Shown piece after piece: positions 18,321 to 29,592 of a DNA stretch of 64,000 nt. The translations under genes and the position numbers were made by a program. The notes beneath the pieces were generated by a model that saw only the letters and a list, made by a program, of their open reading frames with translations, made no database searches and had not been told where the DNA came from. How positions within the stretch are numbered: position 1 is the stretch's first letter; every line of letters begins with the position of its first letter. Source of the stretch: Proteus vulgaris (lineage in GTDB: Bacteria; Pseudomonadota; Gammaproteobacteria; Enterobacterales; Enterobacteriaceae); contig NZ_CP090064.1 of the NCBI RefSeq assembly GCF_023100685.1, positions 1,984,001 to 2,048,000 on the forward strand, read 5' to 3'.

Positions 18321-19367
18321 GTGGAGTATATTTTACAATATGGACTGTTTTTAGCAGAGATTGCCACAGTTGTCGTGGCTATTATCGCTATTGTGTTGTT
18401 TTTTATTGTTATTGGAAATAAGAAGCAAAATCGAAAAGGCACGTTAAAAGTGACAGATCTTGCTGAAGCTTATGAAGAAAAACAGCGAGTAATGCAACAA
18501 GCGAGAATGGACGATGCTGAATTAAAGGTCTGGTACAAAGCGTTTAAAAAACAGCAGAAAAAAGAAAATAAACAAAGTAAAAACAATGCGAAAGAAGGTA
18601 AGAAAGGCGTTGTAAAACCTTGTTTATATGTTCTTGATTTCAATGGTAGCATGGATGCTCATGAAGTGGGTGCATTACGTGAAGAGATCAGTGCCATTCT
18701 TTCTGTTGCCCAAACTGGTGATGAAGTTTTACTCCGTTTAGAAAGCCCTGGTGGCATGGTTCACGGATATGGACTAGCAGCCGCGCAATTAACACGTTTA
18801 AAAGAAAAAGATATTAAACTTACTGCAGTTGTCGATAAAGTTGCGGCAAGTGGTGGGTATATGATGGCCTGTGTGGCTGATAAAATCGTCGCAGCACCTT
18901 TTGCGATTATTGGCTCAATTGGTGTCGTTGCTCAAATCCCTAATATTCACCGATTGCTTAAGAAAAACGACATTGATGTTGAGTTACATACTGCTGGTGA
19001 ATATAAACGTACATTAACTTTATTGGGTGAAAACACAGAAGAAGGTCGTGAGAAATTTAAACAAGATTTAAATGAAACACACCTGCTATTTAAAGCTTTT
19101 GTACATAAATATCGCCCTCAACTTGATATTGATAGTGTCGCTACTGGAGAATATTGGTATGGCACAGAAGCATTGAATAAAGGCTTAATTGATGAAGTTG
19201 GTGTGAGTGATGATTGGTTAATTAATCACATTAACGACTATGAAGTCTTTTCTGTTCGATATGTTCTTAAAAAGAAAATGGTTGAACGTGTTACAAGTGG
19301 TGCAATGGAAAGCGTTGATAAATTGATGATGCGCTGGGTTCAAAGAAGTAAGAAACCATTGCTATAA
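18321..19367 (+). CDS. sohB: SohB, inner-membrane S49 peptidase
   Basis: 348 residues with a GTG start preceded by AAAGAGG. An N-terminal transmembrane segment (about 12-32) and a Lys-rich linker (about 85-105) precede the S49 (SppA-like) domain. The LRLESPGGMVHGYG region and the Ser motif AASGGYMMACVADKI (nucleophile near residue 180) are intact. The general base lies in the HTAGEYKRTLTLLGE segment. SohB is a putative periplasmic membrane-anchored protease, first found as a multicopy suppressor of htrA. Confidence 0.94.
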   Translation: MEYILQYGLFLAEIATVVVAIIAIVLFFIVIGNKKQNRKGTLKVTDLAEAYEEKQRVMQQARMDDAELKVWYKAFKKQQKKENKQSKNNAKEGKKGVVKPCLYVLDFNGSMDAHEVGALREEISAILSVAQTGDEVLLRLESPGGMVHGYGLAAAQLTRLKEKDIKLTAVVDKVAASGGYMMACVADKIVAAPFAIIGSIGVVAQIPNIHRLLKKNDIDVELHTAGEYKRTLTLLGENTEEGREKFKQDLNETHLLFKAFVHKYRPQLDIDSVATGEYWYGTEALNKGLIDEVGVSDDWLINHINDYEVFSVRYVLKKKMVERVTSGAMESVDKLMMRWVQRSKKPLL

Positions 19368-19398
19368 CCCAACCGAGTACACAAAGTTAAGTTTTATT

Positions 19399-19438
19399 AG
19401 CGATACCGAGAATTTAAAACCTAAAGCTTGGTATCGCT
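19399..19438 (+). terminator. Stem-loop after sohB
   Basis: AGCGATACCGAG (19399-19410) pairs with CTTGGTATCGCT (19427-19438) with one wobble. It is 31 bases past the sohB stop; the following T tract is weak. Confidence 0.5.
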
Positions 19439-19529
19439 GCCATTTTCCCTTCTTGTTCATCAATACTTCTTGAATTCTTCACACAGATATTTTGATGCTT
19501 TATTGGCAAATCGTATTGCTATAAGGCAA

Positions 19530-19556
19530 AAAAAAGCCAGTGAAGTATTCACTGGC
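19530..19556 (-). terminator. Minus-strand intrinsic terminator in the sohB-yciN gap
   Basis: GCCAGTGAA (19536-19544) and TTCACTGGC (19548-19556) pair perfectly. On the minus strand the stem is followed by eight or more T. It would end transcription coming from yciN, about 290 bases after that gene. Confidence 0.75.
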
Positions 19557-19847
19557 AATCAAAGAAATAATTGATATTGCTTAACAACAACAGGGTAAAT
19601 ATTTCCTCTTTCTAGGAAGTATCAATATAACGGTAAAAACAAAATAAAAATAATTGATATTACTGATTGTATTAATAGGTGAGTGTAATCCTAAATATAA
19701 GAGAATAATAAACAGTCTCCACTTTTTGCATTTTTATTCTTTAAAGGTGATTTTTTATGCCAGCTATTTTTATTGGAAAAACAATAACTGGCAAGTAACG
19801 TCTCTTTCTCGATAGTGAGATTAAGTGTGAAATAATCCTAATGGCGA
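19557..19847 (-). other. Long untranslated stretch between yciN and its terminator
   Basis: AT-rich. The minus strand has an open frame of about 45 codons ending in LPCCC (stop near 19580) with hydrophobic content, but it has no ATG, GTG or TTG at a sensible place. A 19-codon ATG ORF overlaps it in another frame. I do not call a gene. Confidence 0.4.
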
Positions 19848-20096
19848 TTATTCTAAATGATACTTATCTGATAGCACATGTGCTAAATGCTTAAACATAT
19901 TAAAAGCTGCAGTGCTTTTTGCCGTAGGTAAACCTTGCTCATCTAAAAAAAATTCACCTTTAAATACGAGGACATTACCTTTTTGTTCAACAGAATCTGC
20001 ATGCATACCTTGTAAATAATCTTCATGTTCGCATATGATTTTATTCGCTTTTTCAAGTAGCATCTCTGTTGTAATAGGTGTAGTTTGTGTTGACAT
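19848..20096 (-). CDS. yciN: YciN, DUF2498 family protein
   Basis: 82 residues, matching the size of E. coli YciN (83). The body shows the family pattern: [32 protein letters not shown], and a helical [20 protein letters not shown] ending. It is a small cytosolic protein with no established function. It sits between sohB and topA as in E. coli, on the opposite strand to both. The ATG at 20096 has AAGGAG upstream. Confidence 0.88.
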   Translation of the reverse strand: MSTQTTPITTEMLLEKANKIICEHEDYLQGMHADSVEQKGNVLVFKGEFFLDEQGLPTAKSTAAFNMFKHLAHVLSDKYHLE

Positions 20097-20403
20097 AATC
20101 TGTGCTCCTTAGAAAAATAATTTGTTGCGCCTCACTTTTTATCAGGTAGAGTGTGGCATTTTTAAAAGCTTAGCTACGCTATATGTAGCAAATATAATTT
20201 GCCCGTTGCCCGATCAAAGCTGTGAGGTGATTAAAATACCTCAAAAAAAGTAATGAGTTTTGAGCTCAAACAAAAGCTTTGAATAAAAACAGGTTGATAT
20301 ATTGCAAAACTAACGCAATATAAAAAAGAGATTTTAAACATTTTTTTAGTTGAGGGTATTAAACAATACCGTCATAACAAAGTTTAATTAGGTAAAGGTA
20401 ATT
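20097..20403 (+). promoter_or_regulatory. yciN-topA divergent promoter region
   Basis: 307 bases between divergent yciN and topA. It must contain the topA promoters. I see a GAGCTC-centred dyad (TTGAGCTCAA at 20259-20268) but cannot assign -35/-10 boxes reliably. Confidence 0.4.
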
Positions 20404-23001
20404 ATGGGTAAAGCTCTTGTAATCGTGGAGTCCCCGGCAAAAGCCAAAACGATCAATAAATATCTTGGCAATGACTACGTAGTTAAATCTAGCGTGGGTC
20501 ACATTCGTGATTTGCCCAAGAGTGGTTCTGGCAGCCAGAAGAGCGAAAACTCATCCGCCACGAAAGGCGTGAAAAAAGTTAAAAAGGATGAGAAATCAGC
20601 CTTAGTCAGCCGTATGGGAATCGATCCTTATAATGGGTGGAATGCGAACTATCAAATTCTACCCGGCAAAGAAAAGGTTGTGGCTGAACTAAAAGCATTG
20701 GCTGATAAAGCTGATCATGTCTATCTCGCAACGGACCTTGACCGCGAAGGAGAAGCTATCGCGTGGCATTTACGCGAAGTTATCGGCGGTGATGATGAAA
20801 GATTTAGTCGAGTGGTTTTTAACGAAATCACGAAAAATGCCATTACACAAGCTTTCCAAACTCCAGGTGAGTTAAATATAGACCGCGTTAACGCGCAACA
20901 AGCACGTCGTTTTATGGATCGTGTTGTGGGCTATATGGTTTCACCTTTACTTTGGAAAAAAGTCGCTCGTGGATTATCTGCGGGTCGAGTGCAATCTGTA
21001 GCTGTTCGTCTATTGGTTGAACGTGAACGTGAAATTAAAGCCTTTGTTCCTGAAGAATATTGGCAGTTACACGCATCATTATTAACACCTGATGAACAAC
21101 CATTGCGTATGGAAGTCACGCATTATAATGATAAAGCCTTCAATCCTGTTTCATCTGATGAAACGCAGGTTGCGGTTAATGCATTAAAAAATGCAACCTT
21201 CACAGTAAAAGATCGTGAAGATAGACCAACATCAAGCAAGCCAAGCGCACCACTTATCACATCAACTTTACAACAAGCGGCCAGTACGCGTTTAAGTTTT
21301 GGTGTGAAAAAGACAATGATGCTAGCTCAACGCCTTTATGAAGCTGGTTATATTACCTATATGCGTACTGACTCGACTAACTTAAGTCAGGATGCAATTC
21401 AAATGGCGCGTGATTATATTAGCGAGCAATTTGGTGCTAAGTATTTGCCGAAAGAACCAAATGTTTATTCGAGCAAAGAAAATTCGCAAGAAGCGCACGA
21501 AGCTATTCGTCCTTCGGATATCAATGTTATCTCAGAATCTTTAAAAGATATGGATAACGATGCCAAACGATTATATCAACTAATTTGGAATCAATTTGTG
21601 GCGTGTCAAATGACACCAGCAAAATATGATTCAACGACATTAACTGTCGAATCAGGTGATTATAAATTACGTGCTAAAGGCCGTACTTTACGTTTTGCGG
21701 GTTGGACGAAAGTGATGCCTGCAATGCGTAATAAAGATGAAGATAAAACGTTGCCGGCTGTTGATGTAGGGGTGAAACTGGCTTTAGCTGAATTAGAACC
21801 GACTCAACACTTTACTAAGCCACCAGCACGTTTTAGCGAAGCGACTTTAGTTAAAGAATTAGAAAAACGCGGTATTGGCCGTCCTTCAACTTATGCGTCT
21901 ATTATTTCCACTATTCAAGATCGTGGTTATGTAAAAGTTGAAAACCGCCGTTTTTATGCAGAAAAAATGGGTGAAATTGTCACAGATCGCTTAGAAGAGA
22001 ATTTTAGCGATTTAATGAATTACGATTTCACTGCGCAAATGGAAGATCACCTCGACCATGTTGCAAACAACGAAGAAAATTGGAAAGCGGTATTAGATGC
22101 ATTCTTTACTGATTTTAGTCAGCAATTAGAAGTTGCTGAAAAAGATCCAGAAGAAGGAGGAATGCGACCAAATCCAATGGTAATCACTTCTATTGAGTGC
22201 CCAACTTGTTCTCGTCATATGGGAATTAGAACGGCGACAACAGGGGTATTCTTGGGATGTTCAGGTTACGCATTACCGCCCAAAGAACGTTGTAAACAGA
22301 CTATTAACCTTATTCCTGAAGATGAATTATTGAATATTCTGGAAGGGGAAGATGCAGAAACTAACGCATTACGAGCTCGTCGCCGTTGCCCGAAATGTGG
22401 TACTGCAATGGACAGTTACCTGATTGACACGCATCGTAAATTACATGTTTGTGGTAATAACCCTGCATGTGATGGTTATGAAGTTGAAGAGGGTGAATTC
22501 CGCTTAAAAGGTTACGAAGGGCCTGTTATTGAGTGTGATAAATGTGGCTCTGAAATGCACCTGAAAATGGGGCGTTTTGGTAAATACATGGGTTGCACTA
22601 ATGATGAATGTAAAAATACCCGTAAAATCTTAAAAAGTGGTGAAATTGCGCCACCGAAGGAAGATCCTGTACCGCTTCCTGAGTTACCATGTGAAAAATC
22701 TGATGCGTATTTTGTCTTACGTGATGGTGCCGCGGGTGTATTCTTAGCCGCAAATACCTTCCCTAAATCAAGAGAAACGCGCGCACCAAAAGTAGAAGAA
22801 TTGGTTCGCTTTAAAGACAGATTAGCAGAGAAAATGCGCTATTTAGCTGAAGCGCCTGTGGCTGATCCAGAAGGAAATCCAACTATTGTGCGGTTTAGTC
22901 GTAAAACTAAACAACAATATGTTTCTTCTGAAAAAGATGGCAAAGCAACGGGTTGGTCTGCGTTTTATGTCGATGGTAAATGGGTTGAAAAAACCAAATA
23001 A
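20404..23001 (+). CDS. topA: DNA topoisomerase I
   Basis: 865 residues (E. coli 865). It is a type IA enzyme that relaxes negative supercoils. The Toprim domain begins [21 protein letters not shown] and has the acidic [14 protein letters not shown] motif (about 111-124). The active-site Tyr lies in [14 protein letters not shown] (about 316-329). Three C-terminal four-Cys zinc ribbons follow: [11 protein letters not shown] (about 600), [11 protein letters not shown] (about 663) and [11 protein letters not shown] (about 712), then a basic zinc-lacking tail. A strong terminator follows. Confidence 0.97.
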   Translation: MGKALVIVESPAKAKTINKYLGNDYVVKSSVGHIRDLPKSGSGSQKSENSSATKGVKKVKKDEKSALVSRMGIDPYNGWNANYQILPGKEKVVAELKALADKADHVYLATDLDREGEAIAWHLREVIGGDDERFSRVVFNEITKNAITQAFQTPGELNIDRVNAQQARRFMDRVVGYMVSPLLWKKVARGLSAGRVQSVAVRLLVEREREIKAFVPEEYWQLHASLLTPDEQPLRMEVTHYNDKAFNPVSSDETQVAVNALKNATFTVKDREDRPTSSKPSAPLITSTLQQAASTRLSFGVKKTMMLAQRLYEAGYITYMRTDSTNLSQDAIQMARDYISEQFGAKYLPKEPNVYSSKENSQEAHEAIRPSDINVISESLKDMDNDAKRLYQLIWNQFVACQMTPAKYDSTTLTVESGDYKLRAKGRTLRFAGWTKVMPAMRNKDEDKTLPAVDVGVKLALAELEPTQHFTKPPARFSEATLVKELEKRGIGRPSTYASIISTIQDRGYVKVENRRFYAEKMGEIVTDRLEENFSDLMNYDFTAQMEDHLDHVANNEENWKAVLDAFFTDFSQQLEVAEKDPEEGGMRPNPMVITSIECPTCSRHMGIRTATTGVFLGCSGYALPPKERCKQTINLIPEDELLNILEGEDAETNALRARRRCPKCGTAMDSYLIDTHRKLHVCGNNPACDGYEVEEGEFRLKGYEGPVIECDKCGSEMHLKMGRFGKYMGCTNDECKNTRKILKSGEIAPPKEDPVPLPELPCEKSDAYFVLRDGAAGVFLAANTFPKSRETRAPKVEELVRFKDRLAEKMRYLAEAPVADPEGNPTIVRFSRKTKQQYVSSEKDGKATGWSAFYVDGKWVEKTK

Positions 23002-23022
23002 TATTGGCATTGCGTGATAAAT

Positions 23023-23057
23023 AAAAAAGCGACTAATGAGAGTTAGTCGCTTTTTTT
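23023..23057 (+). terminator. topA intrinsic terminator
   Basis: AAAAAAGCGACTAA (23023-23036) pairs perfectly with TTAGTCGCTTTTTT (23043-23056) around a 6-base loop. Confidence 0.92.
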
Positions 23058-23158
23058 GCATGAAGAAGATATGCTAATTAATGTACATTGAAACAGTGTA
23101 AGTGGTTAATTTCTATTTGTCTGATATTTTACTTTGCTAATAATAAGACGGAGATACT

Positions 23159-23683
23159 ATGAAACTGATGCCTTTGTTACTCTCTGGTTTACTTTTCACC
23201 TCAGTGGCGAGTGCGGCCACATTAGATGTCACGTTAAAAGAAGCACTTCCTACAGGTGCCGGTAACGATATTGGTGTTGTTACTATCACTGAAACCGATT
23301 ATGGACTGTTATTTACGCCAAAATTGACAGGATTAACACCTGGTGTGCATGGTTTTCATATTCATGCTAATGGCTCTTGTGAGCCAGATATGAAAGAGGG
23401 TAAACCTGTTCCTGCTTTAAAAGCGGGGGGTCATTTAGATCCGGAAAAAACCGGTGTTCACTTGGGACCTTATAATAAAGAAGGGCACTTAGGTGATTTA
23501 CCTGGATTGGTTGTTAATGATAAAGGTGTTGCTGATTACGCAGTATTAGCGCCAAAACTGACTAAACTTGAGCAAGTGAAAGATAAAGCCATAATGGTGC
23601 ATGTCGGTGGTGATAACTATTCAGATAATCCAGAAGCACTTGGCGGTGGTGGTGCAAGAATGGCATGCGGTGTTATTAAATAA
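23159..23683 (+). CDS. sodC: Periplasmic Cu/Zn superoxide dismutase
   Basis: 174 residues. A Sec signal peptide (1-19, ending VASA before ATLD) gives a mature protein of about 155. The Cu ligands appear in GVHGFHIHANGSC, followed by GGHLDPEKTGVHLGPYNKEGHLGDLPG with the Zn-ligand His and Asp residues. The late MVHVGGDNYSDNPEALGGGGARMACGVIK carries the last Cu His, the conserved Arg and the second disulfide Cys. It dismutates periplasmic superoxide. It lies between topA and cysB, a spot without this gene in E. coli. Confidence 0.95.
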   Translation: MKLMPLLLSGLLFTSVASAATLDVTLKEALPTGAGNDIGVVTITETDYGLLFTPKLTGLTPGVHGFHIHANGSCEPDMKEGKPVPALKAGGHLDPEKTGVHLGPYNKEGHLGDLPGLVVNDKGVADYAVLAPKLTKLEQVKDKAIMVHVGGDNYSDNPEALGGGGARMACGVIK

Positions 23684-23708
23684 TCTAAGGCCATTATTGT
23701 TCTGAAAT

Positions 23709-23737
23709 AAAAGCTGACATCGAGTCAGCTTTTTTTA
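23709..23737 (+). terminator. sodC intrinsic terminator
   Basis: AAAAGCTGAC (23709-23718) pairs with GTCAGCTTTT (23724-23733), followed by more T. Confidence 0.9.
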
Positions 23738-23906
23738 TGCTTATTTATAGCTTATAACTATTCGATATAACAAAACCTAAATAACCCTATTAATTACGTT
23801 AGACCGAAATGAAATAAGTGATATAGTGGTTATATATTACATCTTTATTATTCTTTTTAGTTATATGAATATAAATAGAATAACGGAATAATAAGTCTTT
23901 TGTTGA

Positions 23907-24896
<990 letters not shown>

Positions 24897-24903
24897 TACT
24901 GAA

Positions 24904-24926
24904 AGGCGGGTAATTCCCGCCTTCAA
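24904..24926 (+). terminator. Hairpin after cysB
   Basis: AAGGCGGG (24904-24911) and CCCGCCTT (24917-24924) pair perfectly around TAATT. The T tract after it is short, so termination is plausible rather than certain. Confidence 0.6.
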
Positions 24927-24956
24927 GCGTAATCATCAATCTTAACCCCGTATAAC

Positions 24957-25787
24957 TTATTTCAAATAAAAATCCCCACTAAAGAAAGCGTCTGACTTTG
25001 TAATGCTTAGTTGACGATACTTATTTAAAAAATCATAAAATTGTTGATTAATTTTCGGATCATCCAGTGCGTTAGCATCAAAGATAGAGGTGATCGTGCT
25101 GTACTCTAAAGACACAGTAAATTTACGTCCAATACAACTAGCAAGAAGCATTTTTGCAGATTTATATGAAAAACGTAAGCTCAGGATTTTTAACTTAGGT
25201 ACAAAAATAAGATGGTTATTATGATTAAGGATCTCGGTCACTCCTGCAATGGTTATTGTTTGATAACTATCTAATGATTGTCGTAATCCAATTTCTATTT
25301 TTTGGCCTTGAGTACGTAAAAAATCAATAAATTCACCTAAAGCAGGTGAAGTGGCATTAATTGCTGTACCAAGTAATAACTGAATAAAAGCTTGAGCAAC
25401 AGAAAAATCAAATGTCTGTTTATGGAGTTTTTTTGTTTCCACCTTATTGTGCCCTAAAAGGGGAAGATGATTCAGCGTTTCTAACCAATGTTCAGGACGA
25501 TAATAGGCTTCATTGTCTTCTTTTTTTAATGCGGCCAGATGGTTCGCTATGATAGAAATAAGTCCAATTTGAATATTTTTAAGTTGTGACATTTTTTCTA
25601 TTTCGAATTCTTCAAACAATTTTGGTGAGGCGATGATAAATTGCACCAGACCTTCAGTATCTTTTAGATTTTGAGAATGTAATGAGTTTATCGATAAAGT
25701 TTGCGGAAAAGGAGGTTTGATAGGTTCAGCAAAGTAACGATCGGCACTTATTATATTCTTTAGTAACTCAGATTGTTTATTATTCAT
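24957..25787 (-). CDS. Unrecognised 276-residue cytosolic protein
   Basis: It has no signal peptide and no clear membrane segment. Notable parts are a proline-containing N-terminal linker (FAEPIKPPFPQTL), a helical middle (LKNIQIGLISIIANHLAAL) and a C-terminal half with short strands: TITIAGVTEILNHNNHLIFVP and FSGDFYLK. Near 150 it reads ALGEFIDFLRTQGQKIEIGLRQ. I do not recognise the family. It lies between cysB and acnA on the opposite strand, in the place where E. coli has ymiA and yciX. It has its own AAGGA-type ribosome site (GAAAGGATAATATT before ATG). Possibly a lineage-specific gene. Confidence 0.7.
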   Translation of the reverse strand: MNNKQSELLKNIISADRYFAEPIKPPFPQTLSINSLHSQNLKDTEGLVQFIIASPKLFEEFEIEKMSQLKNIQIGLISIIANHLAALKKEDNEAYYRPEHWLETLNHLPLLGHNKVETKKLHKQTFDFSVAQAFIQLLLGTAINATSPALGEFIDFLRTQGQKIEIGLRQSLDSYQTITIAGVTEILNHNNHLIFVPKLKILSLRFSYKSAKMLLASCIGRKFTVSLEYSTITSIFDANALDDPKINQQFYDFLNKYRQLSITKSDAFFSGDFYLK

Positions 25788-26006
25788 AAATATTATCCTT
25801 TCACAGTTATACCTCCGTTATTAAATCCTAATTAGATGAAAAGCTTGAGACTAAAATTTATTAACACCATGATAGCCATAACATTACGTTAACAAATTGT
25901 GTGATCCTTAAGCGAAATTATGAGTTATATGATATGTTTAATAGATAACCTTACCTATTTTGATGGTTTAAACATGCTGTCAGTATAAAAATAAGAAGGA
26001 GGAGCT

Positions 26007-28679
26007 ATGTCGTTACACTTGAAAAAAGAGAGCCATTCCACGCTCTTAGTTGGATCTCGTGAATATGAGTATTACCGCCTTACTGAAGTTGCTCGTCAAT
26101 TAGGCGATATTACCCGTCTTCCTAAATCTCTGAAGGTACTGTTAGAAAATTTAGTACGTTATCTCGATAATGATACGGTTGTTGAAGATGATATTAAGGC
26201 GTTAGTTGATTGGCAAAAAACAGCCCATGCATCTCGTGAAATAGCTTATCGACCAGCAAGAGTTTTAATGCAAGACTTTACAGGTGTGCCTGCTGTTGTT
26301 GACTTAGCTGCAATGCGAGAAGCCGTAAAATCATTAGGCGGACAAGTGGAAAAGGTCAATCCATTATCGCCCGTTGATTTAGTTATTGATCACTCTGTGA
26401 TGGTTGATGAATACGCAAGTAAAAATGCATTTGCTGAAAACGTTGAAATAGAAATGGAACGTAACTATGAACGTTACCTTTTCTTGCGTTGGGGGCAACA
26501 ATCGTTTGAACGTTTTCGTGTTGTGCCACCAGGAACAGGGATTTGCCATCAGGTAAACCTTGAGTATTTAGGTAAAGCTATCTGGTCTGAAGAAAAAGAT
26601 GGCCGTTATGTAGCTTATCCAGATACCTTAGTAGGAACAGATTCTCACACCACCATGATTAATGGTCTTGGTGTTTTAGGCTGGGGGGTTGGAGGTATTG
26701 AAGCTGAAGCTGCAATGTTAGGTCAGCCTATTTCAATGCTTATTCCTGATGTTGTTGGTTTTAAACTAACAGGCAAACTACGAGAAGGTATTACAGCAAC
26801 AGATCTTGTACTTACTGTCACCCAAATGCTACGAGCCCATGGTGTAGTAGGAAAATTTGTTGAGTTTTACGGAGATGGTTTAGCCTCATTACCTTTAGCT
26901 GATCGGGCAACGATAGCGAATATGTCGCCAGAATACGGAGCAACATGTGGCTTTTTCCCAATAGACAATATTACGCTTGATTATTTGCGTTTAACTGGGC
27001 GAGAAGAGCAAGAAATCGCTTTAGTTGAAGCTTATAGTAAAGAGCAAGGTTTATGGCGTCATGCTGGTGATGAGCCTATCTTCACCTCTACATTATCTCT
27101 TGACATGGGAACAGTTGAAGCAAGTCTAGCTGGGCCTAAACGTCCTCAAGATAGAGTGAATTTAGCAAGTGTTCCTAATGCATTTAAAGCGGCAGTAGAT
27201 CTTGAAACCAATAAGAAACCACTGGCGCAGTTACCTCAAGTAAAAATTGATGATTACCCTGAATTTGAGTTAACTGATGGTGCTGTCGTGATTGCAGCGA
27301 TCACATCTTGTACTAATACTTCAAACCCGAATGTCTTAATGGCCGCGGGGTTACTGGCTAAAAATGCGGTAGAAAAGGGATTACAGCGTAAACCTTGGGT
27401 AAAATCTTCTTTAGCCCCCGGCTCTAAAGTGGTCACAGATTACCTTAATTTAGCGGGATTAACGCCTTATCTTGATGACTTAGGTTTTAATCTTGTGGGT
27501 TATGGTTGCACGACTTGTATTGGTAATTCTGGGCCTTTATTAGCACCGATTGAAAGCGCAATTAAAGACAATGATTTAACTATTGCAGCGGTATTATCAG
27601 GTAACCGTAACTTTGAAGGTCGAATTCATCCTTTAGTAAAAACTAACTGGTTAGCTTCGCCTCCGCTGGTGGTTGCTTATGCATTGTCAGGGAATATGAG
27701 TATCGATCTTACTAAAGAATCTTTAGGTAAAGATAAGCAGGGTAACCCTGTTTACTTAAAAGATATTTGGCCTGACAGTAAAGCAATTGCAGATGCGGTT
27801 GAAAAAGTGAAAACAGAGATGTTCCATAAAGAGTACTCTGCGGTGTTTGAAGGAGATGAGACGTGGAAATCACTGAAAACACAAAATACGCCAGTGTATA
27901 CTTGGCAGGCAGATTCTACTTATATTCGTCATCCTCCTTTCTTTAAAGGAATGACAAAAACGCCAGCACCAATTAACGATATTCACCAAGCCAGTATCTT
28001 GGCAATTTTAGGTGATTCGGTAACAACTGACCATATTTCACCTGCTGGAAATATTAAAGCTGATAGTCCCGCTGGACGTTATTTGCGTGAGCATGGGGTA
28101 GAACCGAAAGATTTTAACTCCTACGGCTCTCGACGTGGTAACCATGAAGTTATGATGCGAGGCACCTTTGCCAATATTCGTATTCGTAATGAAATGGTAC
28201 CGGGAATTGAAGGTGGTTTTACCAAACATATTCCAACGGGGGAAACGTTAGCAATTTATGATGCTGCAATGCGTTACCAGCAAGAAAATACCCCATTGGC
28301 GATCATTGCAGGAAGTGAGTATGGTTCAGGCTCTAGCCGTGACTGGGCAGCAAAAGGAACGCGTTTATTAGGTGTTCGTGTCGTGATTTCGGGTTCTTTT
28401 GAGCGTATTCATCGTTCTAACTTGATTGGTATGGGAGTTTTACCGTTAGAATTCCCAGCAGGTGTTACACGTCAAACATTAGGATTAAAAGGTGATGAGA
28501 AAATTGAGATCACTGGGCTTAATGCATTAACACCAGGTCAAGATGTCGCGGTTAATATTACTTTTGCGGATAATCGCACTGAAACTATTATGGCGCGTTG
28601 CCGTATTGATACACAAACCGAACTCGCTTATTTCCAACATGGTGGCATATTACATTATGTTATTCGTAATATGCTTTAA
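26007..28679 (+). CDS. acnA: Aconitate hydratase A
   Basis: 890 residues (E. coli 891). It interconverts citrate and isocitrate. The [4Fe-4S] Cys ligands are in AAITSCTNTSNPNV (about 434) and YGCTTCIGNSGPLLAP (about 500). Substrate-binding VGTDSHTTMINGLGVLGWGVGG (partly quoted) and the swivelling C-terminal domain with GSEYGSGSSRDWAAKG are intact. The ribosome site AAGGAGGAGC is unusually strong. AcnA is the stress- and stationary-phase aconitase and can act as an RNA-binding protein when apo. A terminator follows. Confidence 0.97.
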   Translation: MSLHLKKESHSTLLVGSREYEYYRLTEVARQLGDITRLPKSLKVLLENLVRYLDNDTVVEDDIKALVDWQKTAHASREIAYRPARVLMQDFTGVPAVVDLAAMREAVKSLGGQVEKVNPLSPVDLVIDHSVMVDEYASKNAFAENVEIEMERNYERYLFLRWGQQSFERFRVVPPGTGICHQVNLEYLGKAIWSEEKDGRYVAYPDTLVGTDSHTTMINGLGVLGWGVGGIEAEAAMLGQPISMLIPDVVGFKLTGKLREGITATDLVLTVTQMLRAHGVVGKFVEFYGDGLASLPLADRATIANMSPEYGATCGFFPIDNITLDYLRLTGREEQEIALVEAYSKEQGLWRHAGDEPIFTSTLSLDMGTVEASLAGPKRPQDRVNLASVPNAFKAAVDLETNKKPLAQLPQVKIDDYPEFELTDGAVVIAAITSCTNTSNPNVLMAAGLLAKNAVEKGLQRKPWVKSSLAPGSKVVTDYLNLAGLTPYLDDLGFNLVGYGCTTCIGNSGPLLAPIESAIKDNDLTIAAVLSGNRNFEGRIHPLVKTNWLASPPLVVAYALSGNMSIDLTKESLGKDKQGNPVYLKDIWPDSKAIADAVEKVKTEMFHKEYSAVFEGDETWKSLKTQNTPVYTWQADSTYIRHPPFFKGMTKTPAPINDIHQASILAILGDSVTTDHISPAGNIKADSPAGRYLREHGVEPKDFNSYGSRRGNHEVMMRGTFANIRIRNEMVPGIEGGFTKHIPTGETLAIYDAAMRYQQENTPLAIIAGSEYGSGSSRDWAAKGTRLLGVRVVISGSFERIHRSNLIGMGVLPLEFPAGVTRQTLGLKGDEKIEITGLNALTPGQDVAVNITFADNRTETIMARCRIDTQTELAYFQHGGILHYVIRNML

Positions 28680-28700
28680 TTAGGTCTTATTGATATCGCT

Positions 28701-28734
28701 AAACGCCTCATTATAAAAATGGGGCGTTTTTTTA
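28701..28734 (+). terminator. acnA intrinsic terminator
   Basis: AAACGCCTCA (28701-28710) pairs with TGGGGCGTTT (28720-28729) with one wobble, then a T run. Confidence 0.85.
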
Positions 28735-28776
28735 GGTTGCTTAAGTGGCGTCTGCCATAAAAAAGCTAATAAATTT

Positions 28777-29592
28777 TTACCAACCCTGAACTGCACCACC
28801 ATTAAAAATGGTTTCGGCGGCTGTTGCAACTTCGGGGGATTGATAAGCCTTGATAAAATCACGCACATTATTAGCGTCTTTGTTGTCTTCTCTTGCCACT
28901 ATAATATTGGTGTAAGGCGAGTTTTTATCTTCAATAAAAATACTGTCTTTTGTCGGAGATAAATTAATTTGTTGGATGTAAGTGGTACTAATAATGGCAA
29001 CGGTGACTTTCGGATCGTTTAACACTCGTGGTAACTGTGCGCCTTCTAACTCCATAATTTTTAATTTAAGAGGATTATCAATAATATCGATGGCAGTAGG
29101 TAACAAGCCACTATTTGGTTTTAATGCAATAAGTTTTTCTTTATCTAATAACAGTAAAGCTCGGCCCAAGTTGGTTGGATCGTTAGGAACTGCAATGGTA
29201 TCGCCAGATTTTAATTCAGAAGGGTGTTTGATTTTTGTTGAATAGCCGGCCATAGGAAAAACAAAGGTATTGCCCACAGCCACTAAATTATAACCCCGAG
29301 ATTGATTATCTTGAGCAAGAAAAGGACGATGCTGAAAAACATTCGCATCTAATTCTTTATTTGCTGTGGGATCATTAGGTAATAATGAGCCACTAAAACC
29401 TACTAATTCAACCTCTAAACCATATTTTTCTTTAGCGACTTTTTTGGCAATTTCTGCCACATCTTGTTCAGCGCCATTGATCACACCAACTTTGATTGAA
29501 TAGCTGTTTTTATCGCTATTATCACAGCCTGTTAATAATGTTCCCACTAATAATAGCGCGCCGAAAATCCTACCAGAAAAATGTAATGGCAT
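28777..29592 (-). CDS. NlpA/MetQ-family substrate-binding lipoprotein
   Basis: 271 residues. The signal peptide ends LLTGC (Cys23) with Asp at +2, the Lol-avoidance residue, so it should stay in the inner membrane as NlpA and MetQ do. The body matches the family: KVGVINGAEQDVAEIAKKVA, FVFPMAGYSTKIKHPSELKSG (partly quoted), IAVPNDPTNLGRALLLLDKE and IISTTYIQQINL. Family members bind D- or L-methionine for the MetNI ABC importer. No metN or metI lies beside it, so it is a solitary paralogue like E. coli NlpA. Ligand unknown. Confidence 0.85.
   Translation of the reverse strand: MPLHFSGRIFGALLLVGTLLTGCDNSDKNSYSIKVGVINGAEQDVAEIAKKVAKEKYGLEVELVGFSGSLLPNDPTANKELDANVFQHRPFLAQDNQSRGYNLVAVGNTFVFPMAGYSTKIKHPSELKSGDTIAVPNDPTNLGRALLLLDKEKLIALKPNSGLLPTAIDIIDNPLKLKIMELEGAQLPRVLNDPKVTVAIISTTYIQQINLSPTKDSIFIEDKNSPYTNIIVAREDNKDANNVRDFIKAYQSPEVATAAETIFNGGAVQGW

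Noticed and set aside
19557..19740. Minus-strand frame ending LPCCC
   Set aside because: No usable start codon; weak evidence for translation.
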